7,056 nt of DNA, taken from positions 1 through 7,056 of the forward strand of contig CAMDJS010000109.1 in NCBI GenBank assembly GCA_945900685.1. The letters run 5' to 3'. This DNA is from Bordetella parapertussis. Its GTDB lineage: Bacteria; Pseudomonadota; Gammaproteobacteria; Burkholderiales; Burkholderiaceae_C. Made by a program: the position numbers and the translations under genes. Below, piece after piece: positions 1 through 5,689 of the stretch; the stretch's first letter is position 1, and each line of letters starts with the position of its first letter. The notes below the pieces were generated by a model. The model had not been told where the DNA came from, did no database searches, and was given only the letters and a program-made list of their open reading frames with translations.

Positions 1-464
1 GCCCATACGCTGGGGTAAGGGCCAAAGTAATCGTGGTGCTTGTCCACCGCACCGCGGTAATACACCACCCTTGGCGCTGCTTTGGGATGGGGATGACCCA
101 AAGCATCGGGGCTACCCTTTTGGGCGCGGGTGATTTTCAAATAAGGGTAGCTTTTGTCGTCGCGAAACAAAATGTTGTAACGCGGCTTGAGGGTCTTGAT
201 CAGGTTGTTTTCCAGCAGCAAGGCCTCGGCCTCGGAGCGCACCACCGTGGTTTCAAGGCGGGCAATCTTGCCCACCATATGCCCAATGCGGGTGCCACCA
301 TGGTTTTTTTGGAAATAACTGCTGACTCGTTTTTTCAGGTGGTTGGCTTTGCCCACATAAAGTACCTGTCCCTCGGCGTCGTAATAACGGTAGACACCGG
401 GCAAGGGAGGCAAAGCGGCTACTTGCGACAGCAGCTCGGGATCGAAGGCTTCAGGTTCAGTCAC
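1..464 (-). CDS. uvrC: UvrABC excinuclease subunit C, N-terminal part (3' end outside window)
   Basis: UvrC makes the dual incisions in nucleotide excision repair after UvrA/UvrB damage recognition. About 154 codons are visible. The GIY-YIG nuclease domain is clear: PGVYRYY at residues 22-28, LYVGKA at 35-40, KKRVSSYF at 44-51 (R46 matches the catalytic Arg), and [11 protein letters not shown] at 80-90, where E85 matches the metal-binding Glu. Then comes [13 protein letters not shown] and, after a linker longer than in E. coli Uvr[18 protein letters not shown], typical of betaproteobacterial UvrC. The start is GTG at 464-462, in a GTGA overlap with the stop of the upstream hydratase gene. No nearer in-frame start keeps the N-terminus. 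One oddity: the usual GKAKNL reads GKANHL. The UvrB- and DNA-binding domains lie beyond the window edge. Confidence 0.95.
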   Translation of the reverse strand, partial: MTEPEAFDPELLSQVAALPPLPGVYRYYDAEGQVLYVGKANHLKKRVSSYFQKNHGGTRIGHMVGKIARLETTVVRSEAEALLLENNLIKTLKPRYNILFRDDKSYPYLKITRAQKGSPDALGHPHPKAAPRVVYYRGAVDKHHDYFGPYPSVW

Positions 465-1246
465 GACACGATGGCAACAGAAACCTCTCCCAAACCGGGA
501 AACTGTGCAGCCAAATGCTGGCCTTGCTCAACCGGCACGGGCACCACACAGGTCCCCGTGATGACCACCTCGCCTTGGCGCAGGCACATGCCATGGCTGA
601 TCAGTTCATTGGCCAGCCAGGTGAGCGCCACACGGGGGTCGCCTAAAGCGTTGGAACCTTTTCCTAGCGCCACCACCTCGCCGCCACGGCTGACCTGCAC
701 GGCTTGTGCGGCCAAATCCACGCCGCGCCAGTCGGTGGTGAGCGCTGCGCCCAGCACCATGTGACTGGCACAAGCAAAGTCGGCGATGAGCTGAGCCTCA
801 CCTGCGGTGACAAAGTCTTGGTAACGGGAATTGGGAATTTCAATCGCCAGATGCAGTTCAGCCACCTGCGCCATGACCTGCTGAACCGTCAAAGGCGAGG
901 CCCCCTGCGCCAGCACATCCGCCCCCATGCGAAAAGCAAATTCGGCTTCGATGACCTGCATGACATTGCCGCGCATAGAAACCGCAGCGCCATCGGGTAA
1001 ACAACGCGAAGCCAACAAGCGCCCCGCCAAGGGGCCGCTGACACCAATATGCGCTTGACCTGCGCTGCTGGTGGCCGCAATCTTCCAACCTATGGCTTTG
1101 TCGCCCGTGGCTTCGAACAAGGCTTGCTGAACCGCATAGCCTTCGCCACGGGTTTGGGGACGATGCTCAGCAGCTATGCCGCTGATTTGCAGGGGTGCCT
1201 GCCACGCCGACAACAATTGCTGCGCGGCTGCCTGTGCCCCTACCAT
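461..1246 (-). CDS. 2-keto-4-pentenoate hydratase-like protein (MhpD / FAH superfamily)
   Basis: A 261-residue protein of the family that hydrates 2-hydroxypenta-2,4-dienoate-type acids in meta-cleavage pathways; the fold also covers 4-oxalocrotonate decarboxylases. Visible landmarks: GWKIAATS at 53-60 (K55), the metal-binding IEAEFAF at 99-105 (E100, E102), [13 protein letters not shown] at 133-145 (third acidic ligand E136), [14 protein letters not shown] at 202-215 and GEVVITGTC near 225-233. Length is normal for the family. The frame opens further upstream at a TTG (1273), but ATG at 1246 gives a natural family N-terminus and only a 7-nt overlap (ATGGTAG) with the VOC gene. No aromatic ring-cleavage dioxygenase is present here, so the substrate is unknown. 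The 3' end overlaps the uvrC start, which suggests translational coupling. Confidence 0.85.
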   Translation of the reverse strand: MVGAQAAAQQLLSAWQAPLQISGIAAEHRPQTRGEGYAVQQALFEATGDKAIGWKIAATSSAGQAHIGVSGPLAGRLLASRCLPDGAAVSMRGNVMQVIEAEFAFRMGADVLAQGASPLTVQQVMAQVAELHLAIEIPNSRYQDFVTAGEAQLIADFACASHMVLGAALTTDWRGVDLAAQAVQVSRGGEVVALGKGSNALGDPRVALTWLANELISHGMCLRQGEVVITGTCVVPVPVEQGQHLAAQFPGLGEVSVAIVS

Positions 1247-1659
1247 TGGCCGACATTGGGCATGGACGCCCAAGGTTCTGCGGGTGGCAGTGGCGCATTG
1301 GCTTGCAATAACTCGACAGACACGCCATCAGGGGATCGCACAAAGGCCATATAGCCATCGCGTGGGGGACGCAAAATGGTCACGCCATGCTGCTGCAAAC
1401 GCTGGCAACTGGCGTAAATATCGTCGACCGCATAGGCCAAATGCCCAAAATTGCGACCGCCTTGCAGGACCTCGGGGTCCCAGTTGTGGGTGAGTTCGAC
1501 TTGGGCGCTGTGGTCACCTGCAGCAGCCAAGAAGACCAAAGTGAAACGCCCCGAAGGCACGTCTTTTTGGCGGATCACTTCAAGGCCCAAAGCATCTCGG
1601 TAAAACTTCAAAGAAGCATCCAAATCGGTGACACGCACCATGGTGTGCAAATAGCGCAT
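1240..1659 (-). CDS. Glyoxalase-I-like VOC family protein (lactoylglutathione lyase family)
   Basis: A 139-residue single-domain VOC protein. It begins MRYLHTMVRVTDLDASLKFY, close to E. coli GloA, and all four metal ligands line up: H5, E55 (QVELTHNW), H73 (FGHLAYAV) and E116 (SPDGVSVELL). An active metal-dependent lyase converting the glutathione hemithioacetal of methylglyoxal to S-lactoylglutathione is therefore plausible. It is not a close copy of housekeeping GloA: the glycine-rich loop before the last strand is shorter (ILRPPRDGYMAFV), and it has a proline-rich tail. It may be a paralogue acting on another aldehyde. ATG at 1659 was chosen although the frame is open back to 1746, because it gives the family N-terminus and lies 1 nt after the upstream stop (TGATATG). 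No ribosome binding site stands out, which fits coupling. Confidence 0.85.
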   Translation of the reverse strand: MRYLHTMVRVTDLDASLKFYRDALGLEVIRQKDVPSGRFTLVFLAAAGDHSAQVELTHNWDPEVLQGGRNFGHLAYAVDDIYASCQRLQQHGVTILRPPRDGYMAFVRSPDGVSVELLQANAPLPPAEPWASMPNVGQW

Positions 1660-1660
1660 A

Positions 1661-2113
1661 TCAGGGAATCCGTGTGGACTGCCAAGAAATGAATTCCAAA
1701 GCGTTGTCCTTTTTCTGCCAAATGCTGGTGAAGCGCAAAACGACATTCATGTCATTTTCTTTGACCCGCACGTCATAGTTGCCAATGCCATTGATGATGG
1801 CAACACACCCATAGGTGCGAACGGTGACGTCTGAGCGGCGCATGACCTTGTACTTGACCGTGCCAGAACGCATGGACTCGATATAAGAAGCTTTGTTGTC
1901 CAACACTGAACTGGTGTGTATGTAGACCAAATCGGGGGAAAACAATTTGTCCATGGCCGCAAAATCGTTGTTCATTTGAGCGGCATAGCGAACGTCTTCA
2001 GCCTTTAAGGCCTCATCGCTGCTGACGGGGGTGCAAGCCCCGCCTGCGGCTTGCGCCAAGCTCATGGATGCCCACGCCATGAAAAGTCCTATAGATCTCA
2101 AAATAAGACGCAT
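1661..2113 (-). CDS. Secreted NTF2-like (DUF4440 / SnoaL-like) protein
   Basis: A 150-residue protein with a Sec-type signal peptide: MRLILRS, a hydrophobic core at about 7-20, and probable cleavage after AQA near residue 22. The mature part is one NTF2-like cone-fold domain: helix EALKAEDVRYAAQMNNDFAAMDKLFSP, the typical DLVYIHTSSVLDNKASYIESM stretch, and a closing strand pair RFTSIWQKKDNALEFISWQSTRI. Cys27 and Cys103 could form a periplasmic disulfide. DUF4440 members are mostly uncharacterised; the fold binds small hydrophobic ligands or acts as an isomerase or cyclase, and no catalytic set can be named here. It is first in the block leading to the VOC, hydratase and uvrC genes, and the only one of these predicted to be exported. 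Confidence 0.8.
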   Translation of the reverse strand: MRLILRSIGLFMAWASMSLAQAAGGACTPVSSDEALKAEDVRYAAQMNNDFAAMDKLFSPDLVYIHTSSVLDNKASYIESMRSGTVKYKVMRRSDVTVRTYGCVAIINGIGNYDVRVKENDMNVVLRFTSIWQKKDNALEFISWQSTRIP

Positions 2114-2118
2114 CGCAA

Positions 2119-2126
2119 TCTCCTCT
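2119..2126 (-). promoter_or_regulatory. Ribosome binding site of the NTF2-like gene
   Basis: On the minus strand AGAGGAGA precedes the ATG at 2113, with 6 nt between AGGAG and the start. It is the best Shine-Dalgarno match in the window and fixes this start. It lies in the 58-nt gap 2114-2171, the only real break in the minus-strand gene series, so a new transcript or independent translation may begin here. No convincing promoter or terminator hairpin is visible in the gap. Confidence 0.75.
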
Positions 2127-2171
2127 AGATGTTGTGCGTCAATGATAGCTGACCACTTTTTTTCGCACTGC

Positions 2172-3491
2172 TTAGACGGATGGGTGCGCAGCTATGGCTG
2201 CTTTCATCGCTTGTGTAGCAACATCCTCCAACCAGCCAAAGTCCATGTGCTGATGCGCTTCGCAAAAAAACCAAGGCTCACGGGAGTCAGGTTCTAACAT
2301 CACGCCTCGGTCTATCAACTGCCAGCAAAACGCTCGGTATAAATTGCTGTTGGTTTTGCGCCAGTCGCGGTAGGTTTGCGGCACCGTAGGCGTGAAATGG
2401 ATACCCAGCATAGAGCCAGGGCCAGCAAAAGTGTGTTCAATCCCTGCTTGGGCAAAAACGCGTCCCAACAAATCGCGTACCCGCTCGCCCACGCTGTTCA
2501 CGGTTTGCAGGGCATCGGTATGGGTCAAGATATTCAAGGTGCAATGCGCCGCACTCAGTCCCACCAAATTGGCGGTGTAGGTGCCGCCATGCACCACAGC
2601 GCCAGCATGGGCACCGACCACATCCATCACATCCGCACGGCCACCGAAAGCCGCCACCGGATAACCATTGCCCATGGCTTTGGCAAAGGTTGTTAAATCT
2701 GCATAGATGCCATACAAAGCTTGCGCCCCACCCTTGGCCACGCGAAAGCCTGACTTCACCTCATCGATGATCAGCAAAGTGCCATGCGCTGTACACAGCT
2801 CGCGCAAACGCTGAAGCCATGCTTGGCTAGCCGCGATACTGCCCGCATTGCCAATGATGGGTTCAAGCACCACGCAAGCCAGTTGGTGGTCGTGGCGCTG
2901 AAACAAGTCTTCCAACGCCGCAAAGTCGTTCAACCCGATGATGTCGACCAGGTCATGGGTTTTGGCAGGAATACCAGCACCAAAGGGGATCACTTTCGGT
3001 GCTTGGCCGCTGTGAGCGTCCCAGTTTTCGATGTCAGACTTCCACATTAGTTCGTCGTACAAGCCGTGAAAGCCGCCTTCCACGGTGGCCATACGCTCTC
3101 GTCCAGTGAAGCCTCGGGCGGTTCGCACCGCCCCCATCACCGCTTCTGTGCCCGAGTTGGCAAAACGCATCTTCTGTATCTGCGGACACAGGGCTTTGAT
3201 TTGCTGCACCACCAAGGTGTCAAGTTCGGTCGCAAAACCCGTCAAGGTGCCGCCGCTTTGAATTTTGGCGATCACCGCTTGGTCTACCCGCTCATCGCCA
3301 TAGCCCAAAATCACCGGCCCATAGCCCAAACGGAAGTCCACATAGGTTTTACCGTCCACATCGAACAGCTCGCAGCCCTTGGCCCGCTGAATAAACACGG
3401 TTCTGTCAGGCCCCCAATAGCGGTAGTTTTCCGCCACACCCTCGGGCATATGTCGCATCGCCTCTTGAAGCAGTTCAGACTGACGGCTCAT
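2172..3491 (-). CDS. Class III PLP-dependent aminotransferase, GSAM-like
   Basis: A 439-residue fold-type I PLP enzyme of the glutamate-1-semialdehyde aminomutase-like subgroup. Landmarks: AKGCELFDVDGKTYVDF (37-53), NSGTEA (112-117) binding the cofactor phosphate, GGFHG (139-143), LEP (209-211), IIDEVKSGFRVAKGG (241-255; D243 contacts the PLP ring nitrogen), TTFAKAMGNGYPVAAFGGR (267-285; K271 is the Schiff-base lysine) and HGGTYTANLV (301-310). All catalytic residues are present. It is unlikely to be HemL for tetrapyrrole synthesis: the N-terminus (EGVAENYRYWG), the active-site flanks and the operon all differ. It resembles GSAM-like transaminases acting on amino acids or semialdehydes. Its ATG overlaps the dehydrogenase stop (ATGA, 3488-3491), so the semialdehyde product of that enzyme is a reasonable substrate (inference). 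The amino donor and acceptor cannot be read from sequence. Confidence 0.9.
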   Translation of the reverse strand: MSRQSELLQEAMRHMPEGVAENYRYWGPDRTVFIQRAKGCELFDVDGKTYVDFRLGYGPVILGYGDERVDQAVIAKIQSGGTLTGFATELDTLVVQQIKALCPQIQKMRFANSGTEAVMGAVRTARGFTGRERMATVEGGFHGLYDELMWKSDIENWDAHSGQAPKVIPFGAGIPAKTHDLVDIIGLNDFAALEDLFQRHDHQLACVVLEPIIGNAGSIAASQAWLQRLRELCTAHGTLLIIDEVKSGFRVAKGGAQALYGIYADLTTFAKAMGNGYPVAAFGGRADVMDVVGAHAGAVVHGGTYTANLVGLSAAHCTLNILTHTDALQTVNSVGERVRDLLGRVFAQAGIEHTFAGPGSMLGIHFTPTVPQTYRDWRKTNSNLYRAFCWQLIDRGVMLEPDSREPWFFCEAHQHMDFGWLEDVATQAMKAAIAAHPSV

Positions 3492-4408
3492 GGTTTCACC
3501 GCCTCGCCATGCGGGGGACGCAGCAACAAACCCACCCGCTCTTCCAACAACTTCACCACATGCAGTTCTGCTGCCTCATCTCCATAGCGGCTTCTTGCCT
3601 CTTCAAACAAAGCTTGCGCATGAGCGCCCATGGTGAGCGAATAGCCCTGCGACTGGGCAATTTGGTTGACCAACCCTAAATCTTTGCAACACAAGGCCAG
3701 CGAAAAACTCGGGTCGTAATGGCCTGCAAAAATGGACGGGATGTCGTGCCGCGCCAACCAGCTGTCACCGGCGCTGGAGGTGATGGCTTCTTGCACCACA
3801 TTCAGCGGCACACCCGCTTTGGCGCCCAGCATCAAGGCCTCGCCAATGGTGGCTGCACCCACAAACCACAGCAAGTTGGTCAGCAGTTTCACGGTGGCTG
3901 CATTGCCTGGTTTGCCGCAATGGAAAATCTTCTCGCCAATGACTTGAAAAATCGGCAGGTGTTTTTCGTAGCAGTCTTTGTCGCCACCCACAAAGATGGA
4001 CAAGCGCCCCAAGGCCGCCATGTCCACCGCGTTGGTGACTGGCGCTTCTAAAAAATGAACACCTCTTTCGCCAGCCGTTTGCACCAAGCGTTGCACCAAG
4101 TCCACCGAACTGGTGGAGGTATCGATCACCGTAGCGCCCGAACGAACGTGGGCAAGAACACCGTGTTCACCCAGCATGACTTGGCTGACTTGAGGGGGGC
4201 CGGGCAGCGAGGCCATCACCACATCGGCTTGCGCTACGGCGTGCGCTACGGTGTGGGCTTGCTTGGCACCCAAAGCCACCAAATTGGCTGTATTGTCAGG
4301 CACCGAATCCAGCACCGTGACGTCATAGCCTGCGCGAATCAAATTCGCAGCCATCGGGTTGCCCATGTTGCCAACACCGATAAAGGCCAGAGTTGGCAAT
4401 GGGTTCAT
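3488..4408 (-). CDS. NAD(P)-dependent beta-hydroxyacid dehydrogenase (HIBADH / GarR family)
   Basis: A 306-residue two-domain oxidoreductase. The N-terminal Rossmann motif FIGVGNMGNPMAANL (9-23) is followed by TVLDSVPD, whose D34 at the end of strand 2 points to NAD rather than NADP. DTSTSS (96-101) matches the family's DxST segment, and GNAATVKLLTNLL (168-180) carries the catalytic K174 and the conserved N178. CKDLGLV (241-247) is the usual C-terminal KDL signature. Length is normal. The substrate-binding motif normally read as DAPVSGG is EAPVTNA (121-127), so both glycines are replaced and substrate choice probably differs from 3-hydroxyisobutyrate or tartronate semialdehyde. It is joined by ATGA overlaps to the methyltransferase before it (4405-4408) and the aminotransferase after it, an arrangement that favours cotranslation and a shared pathway. 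Confidence 0.9.
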   Translation of the reverse strand: MNPLPTLAFIGVGNMGNPMAANLIRAGYDVTVLDSVPDNTANLVALGAKQAHTVAHAVAQADVVMASLPGPPQVSQVMLGEHGVLAHVRSGATVIDTSTSSVDLVQRLVQTAGERGVHFLEAPVTNAVDMAALGRLSIFVGGDKDCYEKHLPIFQVIGEKIFHCGKPGNAATVKLLTNLLWFVGAATIGEALMLGAKAGVPLNVVQEAITSSAGDSWLARHDIPSIFAGHYDPSFSLALCCKDLGLVNQIAQSQGYSLTMGAHAQALFEEARSRYGDEAAELHVVKLLEERVGLLLRPPHGEAVKP

Positions 4409-5115
4409 GATTTTTTAAAGGTCAAAAACTGCGGTTTGTTACCCGAATAAGGCTGGTAGCTAAAGCCAAAACCCTCAAGCAGCGCCAAGGCCTGCGCAAA
4501 CCCATAGGTACGGTATTGAATCGTCTGCGCCATCAAGGTTGTGTCGCCATCGGCCAAATAGTAATGTTTGGTAAAGCCATTCTCACTGGGTTCAATTTTT
4601 TGGGAGTACATCATGCCGTTCGAAATAGGACTGGCGTAATCATTGTGCGGGCCTTGAACGCCCAGCAGCAATTGCCCACCCGCATTGATATGCTGCGCCA
4701 CCTTGGATAAACCCTGGCGATTGGGTTCTTCGTGCGCAATGTGGCTGACCAAAAAGGGTTCTTTGTCACCATCGATCACAAAGTACCAAACGCCACCGTA
4801 GGAAAAAGCCAAGTCATAGCTTTGGTCTAGGTGCAGTTCAGTCACATTCTGGTTTTGTAATGTGATTTGGGGGAAAATTTGCAAGCGTTGCTGGGCAATG
4901 GACAACATGGCTTGGGTTAAATCCACGCCGGTCAAGGCCAGGCTGGGTTGACGCTTGGCCAACGTTTCCAATATCAAACCAGTGCCACAACCAATTTCAA
5001 GGACTTGGGAAAAAGGCAAATGCTGAACCAAGTTGTCTACAATTTTGTCGTAATCATAATAACCAGATGTCATGATTAAGTCGTAATAACCAGACATATT
5101 TGTGTAATCGCCCAT
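4405..5115 (-). CDS. Class I SAM-dependent methyltransferase
   Basis: A 236-residue Rossmann-fold methyltransferase. Motif I is VLEIGCGTG (38-46), the acidic residue binding the SAM ribose is D65 in TGVDLTQAM, and SYDLAFSYGGVWYFV (99-113) and INAGGQLLLGV (143-153) match the later core strands. The aromatic-rich N-terminus (MSGYYDLIMTSGYYDYDKI) may cap the active site. No subfamily signature was recognised, so the methyl acceptor is unknown; a small molecule is more likely than nucleic acid. ATG 5115 is chosen over the in-frame ATG at 5097 because AGGGA lies 5 nt upstream. As the first gene of the minus-strand module, it ends in an ATGA overlap with the dehydrogenase. Its 5' half is markedly AT-rich (a 60-base block at 5041-5100 is about 28% GC), suggesting separate ancestry. 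Confidence 0.88.
   Translation of the reverse strand: MGDYTNMSGYYDLIMTSGYYDYDKIVDNLVQHLPFSQVLEIGCGTGLILETLAKRQPSLALTGVDLTQAMLSIAQQRLQIFPQITLQNQNVTELHLDQSYDLAFSYGGVWYFVIDGDKEPFLVSHIAHEEPNRQGLSKVAQHINAGGQLLLGVQGPHNDYASPISNGMMYSQKIEPSENGFTKHYYLADGDTTLMAQTIQYRTYGFAQALALLEGFGFSYQPYSGNKPQFLTFKKS
5057..5094. repeat. Two 11-bp direct repeats, 27-bp period, inside the methyltransferase 5' end
   Basis: TAATAACCAGA occurs at 5057-5067 and again at 5084-5094. The 27-bp period is nine codons, and the protein accordingly shows SGYYD twice (residues 8-12 and 17-21). Flanking bases also agree in part. It could be a small in-frame duplication, or simply two similar aromatic segments. Confidence 0.6.
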
Positions 5116-5120
5116 TGTCT

Positions 5121-5125
5121 TCCCT
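5121..5125 (-). promoter_or_regulatory. Ribosome binding site of the methyltransferase operon
   Basis: On the minus strand AGGGA lies 5 nt before the ATG at 5115 (AGGGAAGACAATG). It supports this start over the internal Met7 and marks the translational entry point of the methyltransferase-dehydrogenase-aminotransferase series, whose later members rely on overlapping stop-start codons. Confidence 0.55.
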
Positions 5126-5145
5126 GGTAAACATCTAACCTAGAG

Positions 5146-5178
5146 TTGAGAACGCCCTTAATTTGCAAGGGTTCTCAA
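5146..5178. promoter_or_regulatory. 33-bp dyad in the divergent intergenic region
   Basis: TTGAGAAC (5146-5153) and GTTCTCAA (5171-5178) are perfect 8-bp inverted copies. As a hairpin, TTGAGAA pairs with TTCTCAA (7 bp), a 2-nt bulge (CG) follows, then CCCTT pairs with AAGGG (5 bp) around the 7-nt loop AATTTGC. It sits 30 nt before the methyltransferase ATG and 88 nt before the HIT-gene ATG. No run of T follows it in either direction, so it does not look like an intrinsic terminator. A two-arm operator, or a structured 5' leader for the minus-strand operon, fits better. No regulator gene is adjacent, and no known operator consensus was recognised. Confidence 0.55.
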
Positions 5179-5254
5179 AATTTGGGGCAAGCATATCAGT
5201 CTTAAAAGGGCACGCATTTCTGCATCAGCCATGCAATGACTTGAGTCGCCCATC

Positions 5255-5260
5255 TAGAAT
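5255..5260 (+). promoter_or_regulatory. Candidate -10 box for the HIT operon (possibly leaderless)
   Basis: TAGAAT matches TATAAT at five of six positions and ends 6 nt before the ATG at 5267. Transcription would then start about at the A of that ATG, giving a leaderless message, which agrees with the lack of any Shine-Dalgarno sequence upstream. There is no good -35 hexamer at 16-18 bp; a TTGAGT lies only 8 bp away. This is weak evidence from one box. Confidence 0.3.
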
Positions 5261-5266
5261 GGGTCT

Positions 5267-5689
5267 ATGGATAAACCAAACGTCTGTACTTACTGCAATT
5301 TGTCTGAGTCGCGCATCATCGACCAAAGTCCGCTGACTTTGGTGTTTCGCGATGTCTTTCCAGTCTCACCGGGCCACACCCTGATCATCCCGCGCCGTCA
5401 TGTCGAATCCTATTTCGACCTCACCGACCAAGAGCGCGAAGACATGACTTTCATGATGATGCGAGCCAAAAATGCCCTCAAAACGGAGCTAAGCCCTCAA
5501 GCCTTCAATATCGGCATCAACGAAGGTTTTGCCGCAGGTCAAACCGTCGCACATATCAATATGCACTTGATTCCCCGCTTCAAAGGCGATGTCACCGAAC
5601 CACGCGGCGGCATCCGCTGGATTTTTCCTGACAAAGCTGTTTTTTGGGAAAAGAAACCCGCCACAGTCACCACAACAGAAACAAAATGA
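5267..5689 (+). CDS. HIT-family protein with Asn at the nucleophile position
   Basis: A 140-residue histidine-triad protein of the small Hint/Ap4A-hydrolase-like kind, normally a nucleotidyl hydrolase or transferase. C7xxC10 near the start is the zinc-type pair of bacterial HIT proteins. FRDVFPVSPGHTLIIPRRHV (27-46) is the nucleotide-binding half, and INEGFAAGQTVAH (84-96) leads into the active-site strand. The tail GDVTEPRGGIRWIFPDKA is typical of this subgroup. The triad should read His-x-His-x-His but is H96-I-N98-M-H100: the middle, nucleophilic His is Asn (codon AAT, 5558-5560, one base from CAT). Everything else looks intact, so the protein may bind nucleotides without hydrolysing them, unless the base is a sequencing error. 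Its TGA overlaps the next gene's ATG (5686-5689). No ribosome binding site is visible. Confidence 0.9.
   Translation: MDKPNVCTYCNLSESRIIDQSPLTLVFRDVFPVSPGHTLIIPRRHVESYFDLTDQEREDMTFMMMRAKNALKTELSPQAFNIGINEGFAAGQTVAHINMHLIPRFKGDVTEPRGGIRWIFPDKAVFWEKKPATVTTTETK

Noticed and set aside
33..764. Long plus-strand open frame of 243 codons across uvrC and the hydratase gene
   Set aside because: It lies antisense to two clearly recognisable proteins, and its translation has no family features.
1244..1273. TTG start at 1273 for the hydratase gene
   Set aside because: It would overlap the VOC gene by 34 nt and add nine residues unlike the family; ATG 1246 fits better.
1657..1746. Longer VOC protein starting at 1746
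   Set aside because: The extra 29 residues lie inside the NTF2-like gene and do not resemble a VOC N-terminus; ATG 1659 begins at the usual MRYLHTM.
2114..2171. Terminator or promoter in the gap between the aminotransferase and NTF2-like genes
   Set aside because: The only inverted repeat (GTGCG/CGCAC) has a loop of about 25 nt and no T-tract. A TATCAT box has no acceptable -35 partner, so only the ribosome binding site is supported.
3066..3587. Plus-strand open frame of 173 codons opposite the aminotransferase
   Set aside because: It is a shadow of the conserved class III aminotransferase on the other strand; its composition is low in hydrophobic core patterns and no domain is seen.
5241..5260. 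TTGAGT as the -35 box paired with TAGAAT
   Set aside because: The spacing is 8 bp, far below the 16-18 bp needed.
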